Below, piece after piece: positions 59,080 through 64,000 of a DNA stretch of 64,000 bases; the stretch's first letter is position 1, and each line of letters opens with the position of its first letter. Origin of the DNA: Roseateles_B sp041913905 (lineage in GTDB: Bacteria; Pseudomonadota; Gammaproteobacteria; Burkholderiales; Burkholderiaceae_C); assembly GCA_041913905.1 (NCBI GenBank), contig JAYSEK010000011.1, forward strand, positions 1 to 64,000, in the 5' to 3' direction. A program made the position numbers and the translations under genes. The notes below the pieces were generated by a model. The model was not told the origin of the DNA. It was given only the letters and a program-made list of their open reading frames with translations, and did no database searches.

Positions 59080-59085
59080 CGCGAC

Positions 59086-59442
59086 TCACTCCTCGCTGCT
59101 GTCCGCTGGAGACGGGAGTCCGAGCACCGCTTCGAGGCGGTAGTCGGCCAGCGCGCGGCGCACGGCCGGGCTGCAGGACTCGATGCGGCAGTCGCAATCG
59201 CGCTGGGCCGCGCTCGCCTTCAGGCTCAGCAGCAGCTGGACGCCTGCGCTGTCGAATTCCTCGACCGCATCCAGGACCACTGCCAGCTGGGCGGGTCCGG
59301 CTTCCAGCAGGTTCAACCACTCCGCATGCACCGTGCTGGCCTGCACGATGGTCAGCTCCGGGCCCGCTGTCCAGCGCAGCGATGCACGCTCGGCGACGGC
59401 GTCCGGATCAGCGGCAGGCTCGGCGGACTGGGCGGCGTCCAT
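59086..59442 (-). CDS. STAS-domain protein
   Basis: A 118-residue single STAS domain of the anti-sigma-factor-antagonist type. The phosphorylatable Ser is in the conserved loop (EEFDSAGVQLLLSLK, Ser65), the same position as in SpoIIAA-like proteins. There is no membrane part. It lies between the receiver gene and cheA with gaps of nine and six bases, so it belongs to the chemosensory operon. Its partner kinase or phosphatase is not visible in the window. Confidence 0.87.
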   Translation of the reverse strand: MDAAQSAEPAADPDAVAERASLRWTAGPELTIVQASTVHAEWLNLLEAGPAQLAVVLDAVEEFDSAGVQLLLSLKASAAQRDCDCRIESCSPAVRRALADYRLEAVLGLPSPADSSEE

Positions 59443-59451
59443 GCGCGGATC

Positions 59452-59823
59452 TCAGACGCACAGCCGGTTGACGGCGTCCACCAGCTCCGAGGGCTGGAAG
59501 GGCTTGGTGATCCAGGCCTTCGCCCCTGCCGCCCGGCCCTCGGCCTTCTTGGCTTCCTGAGACTCGGTGGTCAGCATGATCACCGGCGTGAACTTGTAGG
59601 CAGGGAGCGTCTTCACCTCGCGCAGGAAGCTCAGGCCGTCCATGACAGGCATGTTGACGTCGCAAACGATCAGATGCACTTTGGTATCACCTTGCAAGGT
59701 GCTCAGCGCCGCCTGACCGTCTCCCGCCTCGAGAACGCCGTAGCCGGCTTTCTTCAGCGCCAGCTTCACCACCGTCCGGAATGAACCCGAGTCGTCCACC
59801 ACCAGAATCGTCTTGCCGCTCAT
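59452..59823 (-). CDS. CheY-like single-domain response regulator
   Basis: A 123-residue stand-alone receiver: acidic pair in ILVVDDSGSFR, phospho-acceptor Asp55 in IVCDVNMPVMDGLSFL, Thr in MLTTESQEAKK and Lys in WITKPFQPSEL. As the first gene of the operon it is the likely CheA phosphorylation target, either an output CheY or a phosphate sink. Confidence 0.94.
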   Translation of the reverse strand: MSGKTILVVDDSGSFRTVVKLALKKAGYGVLEAGDGQAALSTLQGDTKVHLIVCDVNMPVMDGLSFLREVKTLPAYKFTPVIMLTTESQEAKKAEGRAAGAKAWITKPFQPSELVDAVNRLCV

Positions 59824-60502
59824 TGAATGGTCTCCGCAACGAAGTCAAGCAACGAAGTCAGTCGAAGCCAGCCAGCCGACGGCCTGGCTTCTCGGATCAG
59901 TTGAAGCGCAGCGACCGCGCACGGCCGCCCGCCCTGGGCTCTCGCGTGTTCATTCGACACTGTGGGCTCCCCGCACAGCCAGCCAAGACATAGCACCCCA
60001 AATGCACGGCATGGCGCAGCCCCCGGGTCGGACTGCCCTCGCTGCCACACCGGAGCGACCCTCAAAGCGCAAGATCCAGCGCAAGATCCGGGACCGAGCG
60101 TAGCGAGCTTGCCCGGACCTGTCGAGAACAGGCCCATGCCGGACACGCCAACATCCCGCCGAAACACCCGACAACTTGGCAAATCCGCAGCGGCGAGAGC
60201 GACAAAGGCGTCCACTTGCCCCGCTATGACGGGGCCTCCACCCGGCGATTCGTGATGAATTGGCGACTTGAGTTCCCCACTTTGGGGGAGGCCCATGGCT
60301 GGCTTGAGGGCCGTAGCGTGCAAGCGTCACGAAATCGTCAGCTAATGCGCACCCAAGGCATATTGGCGTTGCTTTGCGGACCACGGCGGGGCTTGTTGCG
60401 GAGCGCACTCGCGATTAGTCTGAGCCCGGCTGAAGGGCTGTCCCCGCAGCAGGCAGAGGAAGCCTGCGCGGCGCTTCCGACCGCCCCAGGACCTAGGAGT
60501 TC
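59824..60502. other. 679-base divergent intergenic region
   Basis: It separates the chemosensory operon from the divergent REC gene and must hold promoters for both. I see short direct repeats (caacgaagtcaag/caacgaagtcagt near 59837-59862; agcgcaagatc twice near 60067-60088) and the inverted pair ccccactttgggg (60273-60285). Possible short ORFs here look non-coding. No convincing sigma-28, sigma-54 or sigma-70 promoter could be assigned by eye. Confidence 0.5.
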
Positions 60503-61648
60503 ATGATGATGGATCGCCGGTCTTTGCTCTTGGTTGACGACGAGGAATCGACCCTCGAGATGCTCGCCGCGAATCTCAGCGGTCAATTCGACATCCGCTT
60601 CGCGCAGCGCGGCGAAGAGGCGCTGGCGCGGTGTGCCGAGGCACTGCCGGAGCTGGTCATCCTCGATGTCGACATGCCCGGCATGTCCGGCTACGACACC
60701 TGCCAGGCGCTCAAGAGCAAGTACCCGGACCTGCCGGTCATCTTCCACTCCGCCAAGACCTCGATCGAAGAACGCCTGCTCGGTTACGCGGCCGGCGGTG
60801 ACGACTATCTGCCCAAGCCCTTCGATCCCGAAGAACTCAGCACCAAGGTTGCGCTGCAACTCAACCGCATCGACCGGGCCCGCGAACTGAGCGGCCAGCT
60901 CGACGAAGCCATGAACGCGGTACTGAGTACGGCGGACATGGTGGGCGAAGCCGGCGTGGCCTTGAGCTTCCAGCGCAAGCTCAACGATTGTCATTCCTAC
61001 GGTGCCGTGGCAGAGGCTCTGTTCGAAGCCATGCAGGCCTATGGCTACGATGGCTGCCTGCAGATCCGCGGCCGGCGCGAGACGCTCTCCCGCAACGCCC
61101 GGGCCAACTGCTCGGCGCTGGAGCAGTCGCTGCTGGAGCACGTCAGCCAGTTGACGGGCGGGCAACGCATCCGCGCCATGGGCCCGCACACCGGTTTCGC
61201 CTACGGCTCCGTCACGCTGTTCGTCCGCGACCTTCCCATGGACAGGTCCGGGCTGGACCGTGCGGCCGCGGACAAGGCCGGCCGAGCGCTGGACAACATC
61301 GCACTGCTGGTCGAGGCGATGATCAGCCGCGTCGCCACCCTGGACAGCGAAATGACCAGCCATGAGCTGGCCGAGATCCGCCGCCTCGTGCAGATGACTC
61401 GCCGCGCGCTGACCGACATTGCCGCCGGCCACCGCCACCTGCAAGGCGCCGTTCGTGACCGCTTCGACGAGATGCGGCGCCAGTTCGAGGAGAGCTTTCT
61501 TCATCTGGGGCTGACCGCCGGGCAGGAGGACCACATCAACCTCCTGGTCACCGAGCACCGCGACCACCTCCTGCAAGCGCTCGGCGAGGCGCAGGCCAAC
61601 GAGGAGTTCCTGAACCGCGTGATCCGCAAGCTCAGCGCCTACATCTAG
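60503..61648 (+). CDS. Response regulator, REC plus unrecognised C-terminal half
   Basis: A 381-residue protein. The REC domain (about 5-125) has DDE acidic residues, phospho-acceptor Asp55 in VILDVDMPGMSG and Lys in YLPKPFDPEEL. The second half (about 135-381) matches no output domain I know. It has a GAF-like start (HSYGAVAEALFEAMQAYGYD, then GCLQIRG) and a helical end (EMTSHELAEIRRLVQMTRRA onward) suggestive of a coiled coil. AGGAG precedes the ATG. The hybrid kinase gene follows after 34 bases, so the two are probably one operon. Confidence 0.82.
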   Translation: MMMDRRSLLLVDDEESTLEMLAANLSGQFDIRFAQRGEEALARCAEALPELVILDVDMPGMSGYDTCQALKSKYPDLPVIFHSAKTSIEERLLGYAAGGDDYLPKPFDPEELSTKVALQLNRIDRARELSGQLDEAMNAVLSTADMVGEAGVALSFQRKLNDCHSYGAVAEALFEAMQAYGYDGCLQIRGRRETLSRNARANCSALEQSLLEHVSQLTGGQRIRAMGPHTGFAYGSVTLFVRDLPMDRSGLDRAAADKAGRALDNIALLVEAMISRVATLDSEMTSHELAEIRRLVQMTRRALTDIAAGHRHLQGAVRDRFDEMRRQFEESFLHLGLTAGQEDHINLLVTEHRDHLLQALGEAQANEEFLNRVIRKLSAYI

Positions 61649-61682
61649 CCCCGGCCCTCCTTCCCACGCAAGCCCGCGCGTC

Positions 61683-64000
61683 ATGGCCCCCACGGCGAAG
61701 CCCTCCTCCCTGGACGAGGCGCTCAAGCCTGACTTCAGCTATGCGGAGCAGTTCCGCCGCCACATCGAGGCAGCCCTGCAGAACGTCGGCTGGCGGCTCC
61801 TGCTGCTGATTGCCGCGGCCGCCCTGGTCCAGATGGGTACCCTGGTCCTGGAGCCCCAGTCCTGGACGCTGCGCATTGGCCGCATGGGAACCGCCAGCGC
61901 CGTGCTGCTGCTGTGCCTGGCCAGTGCCCTCATGACGCGGCGCTGGGGCCTGCGGGTCGCCATGGCCTTCTTCTGCCTGAGCGCCGGCGTCGCCTTGATC
62001 GGCTCGGCCTACACCCATGGCATCGGCCTGTATTCATCCGGCATGCCGGGTTTGCTGCTCATCACGCTGGTCGCGGCCTTCCTGTCGGGCCGGCGTGTCA
62101 TGTGGGCGGTGACACTGACGTCCATCAGCGGCCTCGTCTTGCTGGCAGCCGCGCATAAATTGGGCTGGATCGTCGGCCCGACGCCCCTCAACACCCCGCC
62201 CCCCGGCAGCTTCATCGTCGTCTACCTGACCGTGCTGCTGCTGTGCGCCTGGCTGGTCACGCGCTTCTCGGCGATCTTCTGGCAGGCGACCTCGTCGCTG
62301 CAGTCTGCGCATGAGCTGCTCCTGAAGGCCATGCAGTCCCAGCGGGACAGCAGCGAGGAGCTCCGCCGCAGCGAGCAGCGCCTGCGCGGCCTGCTCGACG
62401 GTGCGCTGTTCGGCATCCAGATCGCGGACGCCGAGACCGCCGCCATCCGCTACGCCAACGACCAGGCCCTGGCCACCTTCGGCTGCAAGAGCCTCGAAGA
62501 ACTGGGCGATTCGCTGATGAACCAAGGCCGCGAAGAGCTCAGGGCGAACTTCCTCAAGCGCGTGCACAGCGCCGCCAAGGACGGCCCCCAGCACTTTGCC
62601 TGGCAGGCCACGCGAAAGGACGGCACGCCGCTCTGGCTGGACTTGAAGCTGGACCGGCTGGAGTTCAACGGCGACAAGCAGGTGGTGATCTTCATCCACG
62701 ATGTCAGCGCGCGTGCATTGGCCGAGGCCGAACTGCGACAGCATCGCGCCAGACTGCAGGACGAGGTGGCCGCACGCACGGCGGAGCAGCAGGCCGAACG
62801 CCAGCGAATGCAGGAAATCATCGAGGCGCTGCCCATTACCCTGTCCATTCGCAGCCCCGTGGGGCGCTTCATGATGGTCAACCGCTACTTCGAGCAGGCC
62901 GTGGGCCGATCGCGCGACGAAGTGCTGGGACGCTCCATCAAGGAGCTGTTCGATCCAGACCATGCAGCTGAAATGCTGAAGCGCGATGAACAGGTGCTTC
63001 GCGACGGCCAGCCCGTCACTGTCGAGGAGCAGGTCCCGCACCCGCTCACCGGGGCGAGGGACTACCTGACCACCTCGGTCCCGCTGACGGACTACCGGGG
63101 CCGGCCTTATGCCGTGCTCAACCTGGGCACGGACGTGACCATGCTCAAGACGCTGCAGCGAGAACTCAGCACGGCGCGGGATGAGGCGCAGGCCTCGGCC
63201 AAGGCGAAGGGCGAGTTCCTGGCCAACATGAGCCATGAGATCCGCACGCCGCTCAATGCCATGCTGGGCCTCGCCCAGCTGGGCCGCCGCAACCTGGCCG
63301 GCAGCCCGCCGCCCGCACAGACCTTCGAACGCATCCTGCGCGCCGGGCGCCATCTGCAAGGGGTCATCGACGACGTGCTGGACTTCACCCGGATCGAGTC
63401 CGGCAAGCTGGGCGTGGACCTGCTCCCCGTGCACCTGCCCGCGCTGGTCGAGGAAGTGCTGGAGCTGGTCAGCGATCGCGCACGGGAAAAAGGGCTGGAC
63501 CTGAAATCGGCGAACCAGGCGGCGCCCTCCTGGGTTCTGCTCGACCCTTTGCGCGTGAGCCAGGTGCTGGTGAACCTGCTGGCCAATGCCATCAAGTTCA
63601 CGGAGCACGGCGAGGTGCGGCTGAGCCTGGACTGCAGCGACAGTCTGCTGACCATCTCAGTTAGCGATACCGGACCAGGCATCCCCAAGGAACACCAGGA
63701 GCGCATCTTCCATGCCTTCGAGCAGGCCGATTCTTCCACCACCCGCAAGTACGGCGGCTCAGGGCTGGGGCTGGCCATCAGCCGCCGCCAGGTCGAAGCA
63801 ATGGGCGGCACGCTGACGCTGGCGAGTGAACCGGGACTTGGGGCGACCTTCACCGTGACGCTGCCCTTGCGGCTGGCCGCCGCGCCGGAGGGTTCGCCCG
63901 ACGAGCCGGACATGGAGCATGACCTGGCCGGCGTGCGCGTGCTGGTGGTGGACGACGTGGACATCAACCGCGAGATCCTTCGTGACATGCTCAGCCAGTT
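61683..64000 (+). CDS. Membrane-bound PAS hybrid histidine kinase (3' end outside the window)
   Basis: At least 772 codons are visible and the frame is open to base 64000. Five or six membrane helices occupy about residues 36-205. Two PAS-type modules follow (about 240-350 and 375-480, the first with FGIQIADAETAAIRYAND). The HisKA domain has His518 in NMSHEIRTPLNAM, and the ATPase domain has NLLANAIKF, DTGPGIP and GGSGLGLAIS. A receiver domain has just begun (VRVLVVDDVDINREILRDM) when the window ends. It would phosphorylate its own receiver and possibly the REC protein encoded before it. Confidence 0.92.
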   Translation, partial: MAPTAKPSSLDEALKPDFSYAEQFRRHIEAALQNVGWRLLLLIAAAALVQMGTLVLEPQSWTLRIGRMGTASAVLLLCLASALMTRRWGLRVAMAFFCLSAGVALIGSAYTHGIGLYSSGMPGLLLITLVAAFLSGRRVMWAVTLTSISGLVLLAAAHKLGWIVGPTPLNTPPPGSFIVVYLTVLLLCAWLVTRFSAIFWQATSSLQSAHELLLKAMQSQRDSSEELRRSEQRLRGLLDGALFGIQIADAETAAIRYANDQALATFGCKSLEELGDSLMNQGREELRANFLKRVHSAAKDGPQHFAWQATRKDGTPLWLDLKLDRLEFNGDKQVVIFIHDVSARALAEAELRQHRARLQDEVAARTAEQQAERQRMQEIIEALPITLSIRSPVGRFMMVNRYFEQAVGRSRDEVLGRSIKELFDPDHAAEMLKRDEQVLRDGQPVTVEEQVPHPLTGARDYLTTSVPLTDYRGRPYAVLNLGTDVTMLKTLQRELSTARDEAQASAKAKGEFLANMSHEIRTPLNAMLGLAQLGRRNLAGSPPPAQTFERILRAGRHLQGVIDDVLDFTRIESGKLGVDLLPVHLPALVEEVLELVSDRAREKGLDLKSANQAAPSWVLLDPLRVSQVLVNLLANAIKFTEHGEVRLSLDCSDSLLTISVSDTGPGIPKEHQERIFHAFEQADSSTTRKYGGSGLGLAISRRQVEAMGGTLTLASEPGLGATFTVTLPLRLAAAPEGSPDEPDMEHDLAGVRVLVVDDVDINREILRDMLSQ

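Noticed and set aside
59824..59930. Flagellar sigma-28 promoter for the chemosensory operon
   Set aside because: Only a loose GCCGTCGG resemblance to GCCGATAA was found, with wrong spacing to any upstream element.
59820..60323. Short minus-strand ORF upstream of the receiver gene
   Set aside because: The translation looks random, there is no good ribosome-binding site, and it covers the expected promoter region of the operon.
60363..60378. Sigma-54-like site (TTGGCGTTGCTTTGC)
   Set aside because: The GG-to-GC distance is one base short of the required spacing and the -24 element is incomplete.
60216..60506. A 96-codon plus-strand ORF just before the REC gene
   Set aside because: No family resemblance and poor initiation context; it ends inside the REC start codon region, so it is probably chance. 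A coupled leader peptide is not fully excluded.

Overview
The window is high-GC chromosomal DNA of a betaproteobacterium in the order Burkholderiales. The Rubrivivax/Leptothrix/Roseateles part of the order fits best. I base this on the protein sequences, the gene order (dnaX-ybaB-recR, argA-yggX, dnaG-rpoD, grpE-dnaK-dnaJ), the Burkholderiales-style GC-rich intergenic palindromes, and a 4.5S RNA of matching type. Nearly all of it is core genome. There is no prophage, CRISPR array, rRNA or tRNA gene that I can see. The only mobile element is a fragment at the extreme left edge: the first 46 bases of a group IIC intron, on the minus strand, inserted just past a terminator hairpin.

Layout. 1-4.2 kb: the intron edge, a periplasmic S46 dipeptidyl-peptidase, two small unknown proteins, three tandem 29-bp hairpin repeats and dCTP deaminase. 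4.2-9.3 kb: a Crp/Fnr regulator and a two-gene RND efflux system. 9.4-13.3 kb: RNase HI and a methyltransferase, divergent from glyoxalase II and lytic transglycosylase D. 13.3-19.9 kb: an esterase, a MAPEG protein, recR, ybaB and dnaX, divergent from a PurM-like AIR synthase paralogue, then a SirB2-like membrane protein. 20-29.7 kb: the 4.5S SRP RNA, a Ser/Thr kinase-HDOD-GAF protein, a pseudokinase-HDOD protein and the HrpA helicase. 29.7-32.6 kb: a VOC protein, argA, yggX and an H-NS-type protein. 32.7-40.5 kb: a GGDEF-EAL protein, dnaG and rpoD. 40.7-47.2 kb: an adenylate cyclase-FHA fusion, hemH, hslR and the heat-shock genes grpE-dnaK-dnaJ. 47.4-50.8 kb: a REC-TPR protein and an EptA-like phosphoethanolamine transferase.

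50.9-64 kb is a signalling cluster. One minus-strand operon runs receiver, STAS protein, CheA, double-PAS chemoreceptor, CheW, CheR, CheD, CheB. Opposite it lie a REC protein with an unrecognised C-terminal half and a PAS-rich hybrid histidine kinase that runs off the right edge. CheA would phosphorylate the small receiver and CheB. CheR, CheB and CheD would adjust the receptor. The STAS protein and the divergent REC/kinase pair look like extra inputs or outputs. No flagellar gene is present in the window.

Recurrent sequence habits: several genes (dnaX, the PurM-like gene, hrpA, argA, hemH) have a -10-like hexamer ending only 7-9 bases before the start codon, which suggests leaderless or nearly leaderless mRNAs. 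GC-rich palindromic repeats abut stop codons, and one related-looking element is read through in frame inside hrpA.
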